Positions 40,389 through 52,874 of a stretch of 64,000 nucleotides of DNA are shown here, in pieces; position 1 is the first letter of the stretch, and every line of letters begins with the position of its first letter. This DNA is from Phymatolithon calcareum. Taxonomy: Eukaryota > Rhodophyta > Florideophyceae > Hapalidiales. The stretch covers positions 1,054,001 through 1,118,000 of the forward strand of contig OZ345363.1 in the NCBI GenBank assembly GCA_977006965.1. The letters run 5' to 3'. The notes beneath the pieces were generated by a model that saw only the letters and a list, made by a program, of their open reading frames with translations, was not told where the DNA came from and made no database searches. Both the position numbers and the translations under genes were made by a program.

Positions 40389-43059
40389 AGAGGGATTCAA
40401 TATGTCTAAGTGTTTATGGGCAAACTCTACCAGTATCTGTCAAGACGCCAAGCTCGCAATGTTTTGACCATGAAATCCGCTGTCGGTATTGACACCGAGG
40501 CCATGTTTCTTATGTGTCCGCGTTTGGACATCAAAGAATCTCGGTTGACCAACGCTAACAATTCAACAGATAATGTAGAAATAAACTTCCTTGCAAAGGC
40601 CGAGCACAAGAGTCTGGGCTGCCCACCTTGACGAAATATGGGGCCATTTTTAAGTAGTGCTTAAAGTAGATCCGTCAAGCTCTCATGCTTTCGTGAAAAT
40701 AGACATACAGCAGTGTATATCCCGAGTACAGTGCTGGAGCTTTCGGATTGTTCCGTGCTGTTTACTGTACCGAATTATATTACAATGGAAACGCTCACTA
40801 TCACCTGCACAGTGACAGAACAAGCCACGTTTGAGACGCTGCTGCAGCTGTTCGTTTGAGACAGAGCATCAATACGATATTGTCCTCGGTCCACTGAAGC
40901 GGTCATGGAACATTCCACGAGCCCGGGTGCTGGACCGAGGCGGAATACAGTTTTCGGGCGAGGTGCGTCGAGTGTCGACCGGCGTCAGGGCACCGAGCGG
41001 CAAGGCGACCTTAACTGTCGGAACTTATGCAGATAAACCCACTGCGCATGTCCGACTTGGGAAGTCAGCATTTCCCTTCGAACTCCGTCTCGTGGCAAGG
41101 TCAGTATATCCAATATGGCACTGAAGACGGACGAGAACGCTTGTTAGGGTTTGAGAAAGCCTAGGATATCGCAAGTACCCCGTCGAAAGATGTGGCCTGG
41201 ATGCCGCTGACCGAGCTTGGATCAGCAGACGAGCTGGCCACAAATTTAGTCCTAGTCCTCTCTCATGCTCTTGGTGAACATGTGCGGTGCTTTTTTCTAG
41301 CGAACCAATACACCACGACCTAATTACTGTCATTCAGTCTTCTTCAAGTCTTCATGGACCACACCAATCATGAAGTGGACAGACTGGTAGCAACAGTTTT
41401 CTATATAACCTAGTAGGGGCTTCAGAAGCAAGGCTTAACTTAATTCTAGACTACTTGGATTACCACAGGGCATTGCTCTTAAGTGGATTACCACAGAAGA
41501 GCACTTCCGGGACAGACGAGCACGCATCCCGACAATTGTACAGGAAGCCACTATGGCGGAGCCTATTTCAATGGCGAAGAGGACATCAATGGCCTCTGAA
41601 GAACATGATTTAGTCGTAGAATACACTTCCATTCGGCTGGTAGCTGTAGAAGAAACTGACACTAGTCGTTCCTGAATATCATCTCCTTATATAACCATTC
41701 ACGAGTCGCGGGCGGATGTGTTTTTTTGGTGAGCTACCCAGTCAAAATTCGGACGCATGCTCTAATCTGCGGTGCACCGCAGGTCCCTCGAAGCCACCCC
41801 AGTGCCACATGGCCAGGTCACAGTGAATTAAAGAGCGAGTCTATTCCATCTCCATAACACCCGTGGAAGACCATGATCATCTCTAAATTGTAGCGATGAT
41901 CATATAGGCAGAAAAACAGATAAAATTTGTCAAAGCGATCGCCCTGCACATCAAAATGGAACCGTTCCACCTCTCCTGCAATATACCCTGTCCATATCAG
42001 GCGGCAGCGAAGGTGTGTACAAGGAACGTCTTCCAAAATATACTTTGGAAGACTGGACTCTATTTCAACGACTGCCGTTACGACCAGAGTTTAGTACCGC
42101 ACGTTCCTGTCTCGACAGAACACATGGAAAACAATGTAAGAAATATTTAAAAATATTCTCGCACGCGGAGATCTCAGTCTCTGCTCTCGTGTCCCTTCAA
42201 TGCCTTTCACGATCTTGATATTGGGAAGGAGCTTTTTCCCATCCTCGTGCGTGACCCGCTTCCGTTGGCTCCCAGTCCTACTGACGAGCGTATTTGTCTG
42301 TCGTAAATGCCATTGCTCCCAATCAAGGCATGATCACAGGACGCCAATGGAAGTTTGCCGCCACGCCTGAAGTGCTGTTTCACGTGCTACTTCTGCATGC
42401 CCATGACGTTGAACTTTGCCTATATTCTCCACTTTCTTAGTGTCCAGAAATCTTCTGTCTATCGTGCAACTTTTTGTTTCATTTTGGCAAGGCACTGTAC
42501 GCATCTCGGATTCAGCGACGATACTGGAACCTCAACACTCTCCCTCCAATGTAACCAGCTGGCTAGTGTGTAGCAACGAGTAGTAGAACCTTCCAATCAC
42601 TTCTCTGTGGCTTCGTGAAGAAGCAATACAGCAAGTAGCGTGCTGTGATTGCATTCTCTTTTTTCGAATAAAAGCGTTCGTCCGCCTTTCGGCTTGTGGG
42701 GAATAGTGGATTTGAGGCAGTCTATTTTGTCAGAAGGCGGAAAGTGGAACTACATCGGAGACACGAAACAGAGAGGCGATTTATTTCATATCGTGATTCG
42801 CAAAGAGCAAGCTGTTGTCATCACAAGAGCTTGTAGATCCGCATGGGCGCCGAGCCTACATCCAGCTGACATCTGTTCTCCCGTTACAGCCTGTCTCCCA
42901 ACTATAGGCACTCCTATAGCCCACGAGAGAGAGGCAAAGTGGTGTAACGTCGCCTTGTTTGATTGTTATGCTTTTGACTTAAACTCGTCTTCTTATCCAG
43001 CGTCCGAGGCTGGTCGAGGCCACATACCCGGCACGGAAAGTGGTCGGTGGTATTGAGTC
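40389..43059. other. Intergenic DNA with an unrecognised GC-richer block
   Basis: No gene is called. A GC-richer open stretch at 40831-41124 encodes a peptide with GPLKRSWNIPRARVLDRGG but has no in-frame ATG; it may be an exon remnant. One terminal motif lies at 41934-41948. Confidence 0.4.
41934..41948 (-). repeat. CAGGGCGATCGC terminal motif, site 3
   Basis: The minus strand reads GTGCAGGGCGATCGC and continues with TTTGACAAATTTTATCTG and TTTTTCTGCC. It matches site 5 (57021) over about 45 bases in the opposite orientation. Confidence 0.65.
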
Positions 43060-44210
43060 ACAAATTGAACACTTAGTTGAATCTGCATGTACGGAGTGCG
43101 TTGGGGAAGTGTTCGAGGTCGTAAAATCCAAAATAAGCCATTCTGTGGTGTGTTGTTGTCATAGGCAACATTGAATTTACGACGCAATGGAACCTGACAA
43201 TGCTTGCTCAGAGTATTCCGCGATATTGCAAAACAGCTGTGATTATGAGTCAGAAGGCACTTGCAACATGGAAGGGTTTATCAGCTTTTGCGGAAAGCTA
43301 GTAAATTCGTTCTTTCTATGGCCGACAGGCCCGACAATGGAAGTATCTATCCCATTTACCCGGCTGGTACGTGAAACAGGCTGCAATCCATTTTCCATCG
43401 ATGAAATACGAGGGCAGAATGCTGCCGCGAGACCGCGCTACTGCCATTGTTGCCTTTTTCGCCGTGCGATCGACCAGTACTGACGCGCTCATCCTCTCTC
43501 GCAGCGTGCATGCCTGGTCCACTCCAGTCGCACAACGCTTCTGCAGAGCGGCTGCAGGCATTGGCAGCATTGTCCGTGCCGCCGAGGCGATTGTGTCGTC
43601 TTCCAAACATAGTGGAATAGACATGAAAACACAGTTATGAAGAGGTGGCATGGACTGGGGTAACTTGAGGAGCAGATTTGGGGAGGGGGAGATATGTAGA
43701 CTGTCTGGGATGTGCACAAGTGTGCATACCCGGCACATCTGGAAACTGCATCCTCTGGGACGGCGTGGGGTCTGTGAAGAATTTCGAGGGGCGCCCTCAA
43801 GGTTGCAGCGTGTGGGGGACGAAATTAGCATTGACGGGGAGGCCGGTACGTAGCCCGGCGCGGTGGCGCTGTGCAAGGGCATGAGGTGATTCAAGCTTGG
43901 GTATGAGATGTAAGCGACGATCGTGCGTTGTGCGCAGCATGTATCGGGACGCAAACCGGGTATGGCAACAGAAGAATATGCGACATGTGCGTATTGCGTG
44001 ACGACATGAGTACGGATAACTTGTTTTGGGAGCAGCGAGTTGCGATGCAGCAATAAGCAGGTTTTATGGGAATGATCGAGGAGTCAGGAAGGCCGATAGG
44101 AAGATAGAGAAGGGCGATAGTGATGCATGGCTGTTGGATTGTGATCTGCACATTTTACAGAGGTGGACTGTTCGCAGGAATGCTACATTGGAAGGGTTTG
44201 TAACCTACAA
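43060..44210 (+). pseudogene. Decayed coding repeat, plus-strand copy
   Basis: Homologous to the reverse strand of 54290-55480 along its whole length. Shared peptide pieces, in order but in shifting frames: MEGFI, VRSTSTDAL, WSTPVAQRFCRA, GIGSIVRAAEAI, HIWKLHP, EEFRGAPSRLQ, DEIS, DVSDDRALCA and DRKIEKGDSDAW. The frames are broken by stops, but matching peptides survive in both copies, so the common ancestor encoded a protein of roughly 350 residues. It was not recognised. Confidence 0.65.
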
Positions 44211-45045
44211 AGGGTCACACGTTGAACAAAGAATTTTCTCACCCCATGGCACATGGAAACATATAGATTATCTACTTCTCTACCCCGGCGGGGTCACATT
44301 AAGTCTGAAGGAGAGCGATTCATCTTTGAAACCTACGTCATTCTCAATTTGGAAAAGTTTGTTTTCCTGTCTGTATCCGCCATCAAGCTGTCACCGCATA
44401 GTTTCGGCAGAAAATTCAGACGGCTCAATGAACCAAGATGTGCCACTTCTTGAGTTCGAGGCGGTCTCACTCGGACAGCTCTTAGTGGCCAAGAGGAACA
44501 CGAGATTTTCATGGTGCCTATTTAGGGATGTGTAGGACTAATTTGTGTCATCTGCAGCATCAAATAGAAGGGTTTCTTTTCGCGGAGAGGAGCTCAATGC
44601 TGCTGATATCGGGTTTGCATGTAAGTTGGAGATTCTTGGCCATAACGATTCGTTTACATTCTCTCACGCAATGCCTTGAACAGGATAAACGTTGTGTATG
44701 TTTAAGCCTAAGGTCATGCCATCTTGACTAAAATGCATATCTTCGCACGCAGTCTATACCTTATAATCAATTGAAACTAGGCAAACATCCCCGCACCAGG
44801 ACCTAGGTGCAAATTGGAATCATCTGATAAGCAAGAGCGACAGTGAAGACTTCCAACAATAGACCAGTGCAAGGAATTTGTTTCATGTATTGAAAGCTTT
44901 AATAGACCGGGCCTACGTGGACGAAATTTTGAATCACCAGAAGTTGGCTATGCCGCTCCGCATGCCTAACCCGGGATAAAAGACGGCAGAAGATATGTGC
45001 TTGATACATTGTCCGTTTTGCGTACTTACTTGGTTTGTAGACCAG
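44211..45045. other. Intergenic DNA, no gene seen
   Basis: Continues downstream of the decayed coding repeat without further similarity to the second copy. No feature is supportable. Confidence 0.45.
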
Positions 45046-45058
45046 TCCACTCGATAGG

Positions 45059-45419
45059 GGGATATGCGTTGATTTATTTTAAAAGCTCCCAAGGCCTCTC
45101 TTCAAGAGTAACAGGGCCGCTTTCGCACGATTTTCTAAGCTAACGTAGTTTGACTATTCAGTATATCCTTGATTCGTATTTCTCTCCCAACAAGTGCGCT
45201 AGTGAGTCGCTTACATTCATATTCAATTTCAGGACTAATCTTGGATGAAGATAGAATGCGTTGGAGCGCGATCAGCTCAATCACGGCTGTGACACCAAAG
45301 TATGCACCCAGTGCTGATATTCTCCAAAGAGGTGTTCTGTTGAATGTCAGCCGTAGGCATCGCAACCGAGTCGACCTTTCTCGTACGTGGAGAACCACCG
45401 GTAGATTGTACGAATCAGT
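45059..45419 (-). mobile_element. ECKRL-type coding retroposon, 5'-truncated copy
   Basis: A 361-base minus-strand insertion with a perfect 13-base target-site duplication, TCCACTCGATAGG, at 45046-45058 and 45420-45432. The family frame is uninterrupted from the truncated 5' end to the stop at 45135-45137 (CLRLTFNRTPLW, GAYFGVTAVIELIALQ, EIEYECKRLTSALVGREI). The 3' end again reads ATATCC. An intact frame here and one stop in the 39609 copy imply that the source copy encoded this peptide recently. Confidence 0.85.
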
Positions 45420-45432
45420 TCCACTCGATAGG

Positions 45433-47753
45433 CCATATAGGGGCGGAGGAAGTATTAAACAAGTTTGAACGCATTTCAAGATAACGTAAGAATCCGGCCA
45501 GCCATTAATTGCATCTACGCAGATTGCAGATTATCACTCCCGACAGATGCTTCTCGTCTATTTCTTCAATCTTTGGCCCCTCGGTCAAGTCCCTCCTTGA
45601 TGTCGGCGATTGCATGTTCAAGCCTGTGCACGGTGATGCAGCCTGCATCTCCACTTGCTCACGAAAAGGAAAGAACATGAGCTTCGCCAGATATGGAGGC
45701 TTCATACATACAGAGGGAAGCTAGTATAGTTATTCTGAGTGTGCATGCTTCAACGTTATGCAAGAGTGGCAAGTTGAGGTTCTTCAGTTGGTTTTTAAGT
45801 CTTGATTTTCTCTCTAGCTATAACCTCGGTTTGGGTAAAGGTTTGGGGCATGCGTCCAACCTTTGGTGTACTGATAAATCAAACTCTACTGAATACCTCA
45901 GCTGCGTCGTGCGGTACAAGACAGCCTCCTTCGGAAATGCTCTAGCACGAGCTTGAACTTTTCGTCGAGGAAAGCTAAGCTTTTTCTGCGTCGTAACCCG
46001 AATATGTAGATTGACCTGCAGATAGTCAAAATGTTCTTTTGGCGATCGGAGTGAGAGGCGAGGAGAATGGGGGATGCTTAGTGCGATTCCTCATAGGGCT
46101 CCGAAAAGCTCTTTACTAGAGTAGCAAGGCAGCTTCATGTGTGCCTTCCGGTTGTCTATTCTTCTAAAATTTTCTTGATTCCTGGCTCTCTTCCAGAGGA
46201 ACTTCTGGAAGTGGAAATAGAATTAATCAAAAGTGCTCACAGTGGACGAAGAAACCGTCGAACTTATGTAAGGTGGCGTCGAAAGAGGAATAGATTTGTC
46301 AGATTGCAACCATCATTCGCGACGACCCTTCCACCAGTGTTACTTTGATTTTAGAGGAGCACCCCTGACGAGGACATTGGTACTGATGCTTACTTCGAAT
46401 TGCAAGCTGCACTCGAGTTGATTGTTTTACGGTAACATCTATCTGGAGCTGCGGTGATCAAGAAATCGACTAGGAGTGTAAGGGACTTACACAAGCCTTG
46501 CGTGAAACAAGAATAAGAATCATAGAAATTTTGAAGAATAGACAAACGGTTGAGCTCATGAGAAGCTGTCCTGTTGCTCTGGGAGCCTCTCAAGCCAAAA
46601 TTAAAAGCCATACCCTTCGATTTCTGTTCGAAGGTGTCAAATAACGATGGGCTGATGACCTTAACGTAGCTCAAAGGCTCAAAAGCCCGAGGCCGCTTTG
46701 CCAATAGTTTTGCTTCAACTCCCCTTTGGATTGATTCTGTCGGCTGCTGATTTTAGGAGAGTCCTGTCACAGTTCTCGTGGACTTTCGCTCCTGCTTCGA
46801 AACTCGTTTTCTCAACTTTGGAATCGTAGAGATGAAAGAACGCCGAGGCGGAACTTGCATCTGAGGTGTAATGGATGTGGCCTCAAGCTTCTCCTGGAGG
46901 ATTTTCATTCATTTTTGCCTTTTCCCCTAATGGCACTAACAGCGATTCGAGGGCCTCATTTTTTTCCATTCTATCCTATCGTTAGCGAGTTTGACTTCCG
47001 CTTTCGCGTCTGGTTCAGGTACGTCACCAATGTTTGATTCTGGCATTGTTCTGGTGCCTGTTACAAGCACCTGGCGAAACAGGCTTCGCTCGCCCATTCT
47101 AAGAATGTTTCCAAGCCAGTTCCATCATGGGTTTCTTGCTCCTTGAGTGTATGTATGAATGAAGCTTTGCATCAAATAAATGAAGATGTTACAGAGGCAG
47201 CGATTTCACTAGAGTTGAAACAGACATCTCAGAAGAGACTGCATCCGGTAGTACACAGAGGGCGGAGATTCGAAACATATTCCAAACATTCTTCATAAAT
47301 GGAATGTTTGACTCGAACGCCAAAAAGTGGAACTCAACGGGAGGTGGATAAGAGTTCGATTTGTTTGTCGAAGTTACACTTGTCGCATTCTTGGTTCCAA
47401 CTTGCAATGTTTTCGTGACAAGTGAGGTACTGAAATTGTAGTTTCGCAAAAGTTGGTGATTTGTTTCGCTACGGTAGAGCGAAGATGCATGCTGCAGCCC
47501 TCGATACCTTCAGATGAGGGATAAATGGAACTTATATTAGAGCTCATCTACGTAAACGAAAAAATGGTATTCTTCAGCGGTGTTCTCAAGAGATAACTTA
47601 AAAGCACTCTGGTTTTCTATTTCCTACATTGTCTAGCGCATGGTTGATTGGATGTCTAAACAGCTGTCACCGGTGTATTCCATGATTGCCAGAATGTGCA
47701 TTGATGTTATGGCAGTGGAATGCATACAGTGACCACGACTTTGTGCGGAACAG
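45433..47753. other. Intergenic DNA with one faint ECKRL-type remnant
   Basis: On the minus strand near 46215-46165 the peptide GREPGIKKILEE, followed to the left by GCAAGGCAGC and AAGAGCTTTTCGG-like words, resembles the 3' part of the ECKRL family. It is too decayed to bound. No gene was recognised elsewhere in the stretch. Confidence 0.4.
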
Positions 47754-47796
47754 TATCATGCTCATCCCTAAGATGATCTTCGGGATGAGCATGATA
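47754..47796. repeat. 43-base near-perfect palindrome
   Basis: Arms TATCATGCTCATCCC (47754-47768) and GGGATGAGCATGATA (47782-47796) are exact reverse complements. The 13-base centre itself pairs (AAGAT/ATCTT) except for one T-C mismatch and the central G. As RNA it would form a hairpin of about 20 base pairs with almost no loop. No gene is adjacent. Confidence 0.85.
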
Positions 47797-50700
47797 ACAT
47801 TCTTGATGTTTTTGCCGAGCCTCCGATACAATATCAGCGGTATGATCGAATATCATCTGACGATTGATATTCATGTGTTCCTAGATATCTAATGATATGG
47901 AGTTCATTTTTCCTAACAATTGCACTAAGTATACAAGTCTTGTAAACCTTGCATTTACAATTCTTGATTACAAGGAACAGAATTTCCACAGGGAATTGAA
48001 ATGACATCACCTCGCTGCTTCAGCTGTGGACCCGATAGTTTCGAAGAGAAAAGAACGAAAGAATAACAGAGAAACAACTCCAAGAAAAATTTGAAAAGCA
48101 TAATGTTCAAGTATCTAACTCGAAAATACAGTAGATAAGTTAGAAAGATCCCGACTTGTCCCTAGTTGGAATACATAGTACCTTTTCAATAAATCCACTG
48201 AATTACGATAGTTTCGCATTTAGGGTATGATGCCGTATCAATGATATCTTGACAAGTCTGATGTTTTTGATATGGCAAAAACCTCCCCTGATGATTACAG
48301 TACTTCGTTGATATGGAAACAGCGATGCTACTCCGTAGTGTATCTTGGAGAGAGAAATGCGAAGACAGACAGATGAGGTACAAATTCTGCTATTTGTATG
48401 CCAATCTAACGAGGCATGGACACTGTCTCTTCTGAGCACTCACAGTGACAAAAATAGCGTGAAGAGGTTCCATGAGGGAACTTCTTCAAGCTATTTTGGA
48501 TGCCAGACAAAGAGGAGCTCCACAGAGCCGGAGGCAATGTGCTGCAAATGCGTCCATTTTCACAAAGCGATCGCCCTGCACGTATTCTTTTCAAGGAGGC
48601 ACCTCTCGCCGAAAGTTCGCAAGAACTGGCATTGGTCCTCTCCATGCGAAAAACGCACCACAAATGGCATTCAGTTACGGCGTTACTGCACTATTCCATT
48701 TCACAACCTTATTGGAACTGGTTTGTGTCTATTGTACCTGCTCTCCTTCCTCTTTCTAAACGTCAGGTCTATTGTAGAGTCCATCATTATGATGATGGGC
48801 GACGGGGAGGTCTAACGCGAACACGACTCGATTGCAGTCTCATCACAGTCCCGAAATAGGCGGACGACGTGTCCCTTCCTTCGTGCTCGGTCTCTGCAGC
48901 TGGTGCCTGCTCGACTTTGGGGATGATCGAAGCTCGAAGACTCACGTTCAAACGTCTAGGTCGCAGTTGGATGTTCGCTCTTAGGACATATCCATATTGT
49001 CGTCGCTCATGGGACTGTTTCTCTAGCCGAACTAGCGGCGCTCAATGAAACAGAAAGCAGCAGGTGTTGCAGAAGAAAGAGATCATCATAATGCGTCGGC
49101 TATCGTGAATATTTTTGGGAAGCAATAACTTGTTGGGCTCATAGTGGAAGGAATGTAAACATCTGTCGCTCAAGGCTCGTTCTGCAATATGTCCACTTTC
49201 AGACAAGGTGTATTCGTCAATTGAGCGATAAATATTGGCCCATCCCTGAAATCACACTATGCATTGCGTATCTACTCGGGCTCACTTAACCACTAACTCA
49301 TCCGTTCTTACACCGTCTACTAGAGCGTACGAACAATAGCAAGCATGTGAATGATCGCTAATCTATTTGGAAACCGAGCCATCTTTATGCAGTTGAAACT
49401 GTTTCTTTGAGCTGAAACACAAGCCCTTCACCGGAATATGCCACTGTTTTCCGACAGAAACGTGGTCTGTGGGACACGGGGAGAAGCACATCCGTTTTTG
49501 AACCAGCTGGAGTCCTAAGCGGATGGTAAAGCAATAACGGTAGTGATTGATATACCTGTACCAATCTGCATCGTTGATCGTGTCTGTACATCCGACCTCA
49601 CGGCCGTTTCGGACACGCTTTATCCATCGCTGACCCTACTCGTAGCTACATGATACAAACGTCGGCTTCTATTGAAACGATAAGAAGAGTGGAATGACTA
49701 GCCGGAGGCCTCTTTTTGTCTTCCGGACAGAGAGAGCTTCAGTTCATACCACTGGGTGTAGACAAGTAGCTTGTACGGATTACAAAGCCCGATAAACTTC
49801 GCTTTTCAATAAGCAACCAAAACGCTTGTTCCACTTCTCGACTAATCTCAGTGGAATGTCCTACGAGACATGGTGGAACACAAACATTTGTCTGTCCTTT
49901 TTCTTCTTGCTTTGCAAAACTTGTGTTGTGTCTAGGTTGAGCATAAGTTTTCGCCACTGTCAGAATGCACGAGAATTCTTCGGCAGAAATACTGAGCAAC
50001 ATCTGAGAGACGATTTGTGAGAGGAAAACATAGTTGAATTGTAGACGATGTAGGCTGCGCTGGATGTCGAGGGGGAGCACGACGAATGGTGTGTCCACTG
50101 CGTGAACAAAACATACCAAGTCTGAGAAGCGCAATAAATCGCTGGCATCTTATCGCATGACGAGCTTGAACATTTCCTGGGTCATTTTGAAAGCTGGGAT
50201 AGGTGCCCGGCCTTTTAAAAACGAAGACGATGACAAGACGAGCAAACTCACGTTCACTCATTAAATCTATAGACTTAATTTTTCTCAAATGAAGCTTCGA
50301 AAAGATCAAAGCGGAATCTACAATGTCTTCGAAATACACCTTTGTCCGCTCACTGCATGACAAAAAAAGCAACTATGCATGACTGTCATGATTTTCTGGG
50401 TGTAGACGGAGCAGATGTCTCCCGCTCAATTGTGGGAGGATACCATGTTAACTTAACTGGCGGCAATGTTATATGATCATTATCTGCACTGCATGAATCT
50501 TAAGCTTTACAAAGGAAGTCCAAGAACCTACCCTAGAAATGATTTCTAGATCTGGCGACGATACACCACAATGCCTTCATTTAGATATGCCTCTCAAGCT
50601 GATTGGCACTTTCCGAACCTGTTCGAGAGAATAATTGCACTTCTTATCGGTGGTGGATATGCCGATCAACAATGTCAAGCAACTGAACCAAGTCTTGGTA

Positions 50701-50798
50701 CGTCCGAAAAACAGTTTAAATTACTTAAAGAGAAAGATAGATTAAGACTACAAAGTATACATCATGGTCCTCACCCGTCCGCATCTTAACCCTCAGCC
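47797..50798. other. Intergenic DNA, no gene seen
   Basis: Open frames at 48345-48859 overlap each other in different frames and are unrecognised. One terminal motif lies at 48567-48580. Nothing else is supportable. Confidence 0.45.
48567..48580 (-). repeat. CAGGGCGATCGC terminal motif, site 4
   Basis: The minus strand reads TGCAGGGCGATCGC and then TTTGTGAAAATGGACGC. It belongs with site 2 as the second end type. Confidence 0.6.
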
Positions 50799-52874
50799 TC
50801 ATCGCAGAGGCTGCACAAGCGCCATCTTGTAGAGTTCGAAAAGTTCCTCTTCGTACGAGTTATACTCAACCGATCTTGGAATGGCTGTCCGTTTCCCCCT
50901 CGCATAGGCGAGTCCGCTAAGATCATTGCATTTCGAAGGTCCCCGTTGTCCCACCATTCCAAGTCTCAGTCTCGCCCCAATAGGCCCTTGAACGAAACGC
51001 CGCACAGGTGCCTCGAGCGCTCGTGCAGGGGGTAGCGTCACACCAGTCCATTGTTCGAGCATTGTGTGGAAGGCAATAACACCCGCAGCCTCAACCGCCG
51101 CCTTCGGCGAGAATAATCTTCTCATCTCTGCAGCTTCCGTGGCACGTAAGCGTGGCACCCCATCCTTGCGAGCAGAGTGTGCGAAGAGGAGCAGCGCGAC
51201 TTCACGTTCGGAGAAGATGACTCCTGTTAGACGAAGTTTTTCCCGACCGTCAATGTCCTCCTCGACAACATATAAAGCTTCATCGGGTTGTCCGCGAACT
51301 TGCTCGATTTCATTGACTATTGGTACATCTCTGTAACTATCGGAATCGGAGTCGGAGTCCACTGTTGATACATCATCATCGCTGGATTCAGCGCTGTCAA
51401 ACACATCATCGTAATCATCGTCGTCGTATTGTGACTCTGAATCGTAGTCAGCCTCCTCGAGGGCCACACTTGCCCACAGATTACAGTTATCTTCATAGCT
51501 CGTCCGACCACCATTTCGTCGTTTTTTGCGCTTCCCGTGGGAAGAGATAGGTGAAGTCGGGATTCGCGGAGCCGACTTGATGTAACGATCCCGCATAGTG
51601 GTAAGTACCGCTCGATCAGTAGCGAGCAATAGTTGGAATAAACTGGCACCAGCTCGATGTGCTAGAAAGGCGGCATGTGCGGAAAGAGTTGCCTTTCCAG
51701 TGGCTTTTGCGAGAATGAAGCACATGAGATGCTTGATTCGTACATCAATGCCATGCCATTCAGTGAGGAGCATTTCCTTCATCACCATCATGATACCCCG
51801 GCGATAATCCAGAGGACCGCCAGTTAGATAGGCGGGCACAAAACCTAGACGACATCCGGCATAATCCATGAGACCAAGATGAGATCCGGGTAGAGCGGAC
51901 ATCCAAATATCCGCACGAGCACGAGCGCGACGGCCGGCCTGTGCGACTAGAAACGGGGTTCGCAAACGGTCGAAGAGAGATGCCGCGGTCGAAGTATGTA
52001 CAACAGGAATCTTGAGAGTCATCCTTGCGGCACGTGAACGGTCCGTTGACGGTGAAACGAGTGCGTCAATCGTGGCGTCGAATGCACCAAAGGCGGCAAT
52101 GTAGGCGACTGCGTATACACGGTCGCCGCGCCAGAAATCACGAAAGGCGGCGCGGACAGCAGCAGGAGGGGCGCGGTCGCGTCGGACGGCGCGCACCATT
52201 GCGACGGCGGCACGTTCACGTGTGGAGACTTCGCGTCCGTCTGACGGGGGCGGGGCGGCAGCGGCAGCTGTTAGAATTAGGGCTCTCAGTCGTGGGTGAT
52301 GAGAGAGAAGTGGGAGCGCCAAGGCTAGATAGGATCTTGCAAGTGCAGGATGTGTTGCCAATAGGAGCGGAAGTGTGCGTGGTCGATCGAGTGGGGCGAG
52401 AACGGAGAGAAGGGCAGAGCCTGAAGGACGATGTTGCAGCGGGTGGGCGCGGGCAGGTGACGGCGGGACGGGTAGTGTTGGAGGTGGCGGTCTGGAGCGG
52501 GCAGTGTATGGTTTGGGTGTGAGATGCATGGCGAAGGAGGTGTTACCGGGTGTATGGTCGAGGCTGAGTGTGAAGGAGGAGGAGGAGAACTTGGGGGATG
52601 AATGGTCGAATGCAAACGCTATTTTAGATGGAGAAGGGGAGTCCGGGACGGTGTCGTGTTGTGTATCATGTCCGAACATTGCGGTCGCACCTGCGCACTG
52701 AGCACACTGACGAGAATGACGGAAGATTGATGTCGGTCGCGGGGACGGGGATGAACGCGGTCGTCGGAGGGCTGCGACGAGGGGTGATTTGAGGGCGAGC
52801 GGGGTGGGTTTGAAAGAGGGCGACATGTTGTGTTGTGAGGTGTAGCGTGGGCGCCGTGTACGAATTGTGTGCAT
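50799..52874 (-). CDS. Large protein with two AhpD-like helical modules (paralog 2)
   Basis: A single exon of 691 residues starting at an ATG. Residues 1-150 are Pro/Ser/Thr-rich and disordered. Module 1 (about 150-290) contains STRERAAVAMVRAV and YIAAFGAFDATIDALV. Module 2 (about 330-690) contains RRGIMMVMKEMLL, IKHLMCFILAKATGKATLSAHAAFLAHRAGAS and FSEREVALLLFAHSARKDG. An acidic Asp/Ser insert separates the parts of module 2. These landmarks match paralog 1 at 23994-26225 in the same order (AHAAFLACKYGAT and GRRDCAAVMLAHAM there). The fold suggested is AhpD/peroxidase-related. Neither module 2 keeps a CxxC before the His, so thiol peroxidase activity is not expected. Function unknown. A Cys pair near residue 57 (CAQC) is in the disordered part and unlikely to be catalytic. 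Confidence 0.75.
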   Translation of the reverse strand: MHTIRTRRPRYTSQHNMSPSFKPTPLALKSPLVAALRRPRSSPSPRPTSIFRHSRQCAQCAGATAMFGHDTQHDTVPDSPSPSKIAFAFDHSSPKFSSSSFTLSLDHTPGNTSFAMHLTPKPYTARSRPPPPTLPVPPSPARAHPLQHRPSGSALLSVLAPLDRPRTLPLLLATHPALARSYLALALPLLSHHPRLRALILTAAAAAPPPSDGREVSTRERAAVAMVRAVRRDRAPPAAVRAAFRDFWRGDRVYAVAYIAAFGAFDATIDALVSPSTDRSRAARMTLKIPVVHTSTAASLFDRLRTPFLVAQAGRRARARADIWMSALPGSHLGLMDYAGCRLGFVPAYLTGGPLDYRRGIMMVMKEMLLTEWHGIDVRIKHLMCFILAKATGKATLSAHAAFLAHRAGASLFQLLLATDRAVLTTMRDRYIKSAPRIPTSPISSHGKRKKRRNGGRTSYEDNCNLWASVALEEADYDSESQYDDDDYDDVFDSAESSDDDVSTVDSDSDSDSYRDVPIVNEIEQVRGQPDEALYVVEEDIDGREKLRLTGVIFSEREVALLLFAHSARKDGVPRLRATEAAEMRRLFSPKAAVEAAGVIAFHTMLEQWTGVTLPPARALEAPVRRFVQGPIGARLRLGMVGQRGPSKCNDLSGLAYARGKRTAIPRSVEYNSYEEELFELYKMALVQPLR

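Noticed and set aside
40831-41124. GC-richer open frame of 97 codons
   Set aside because: No in-frame ATG and no recognised family. Possibly an exon remnant, but not supportable as a gene.
44026-44535. 169-codon plus-strand open frame
   Set aside because: Its first part overlaps the decayed coding repeat and the rest has no match, so it is treated as part of that remnant.
50799-52874. Reading the CAQC near residue 57 as a redox centre
   Set aside because: It lies in a disordered Pro/Ser-rich region, far from the AhpD-like His, and has no counterpart in the paralog.
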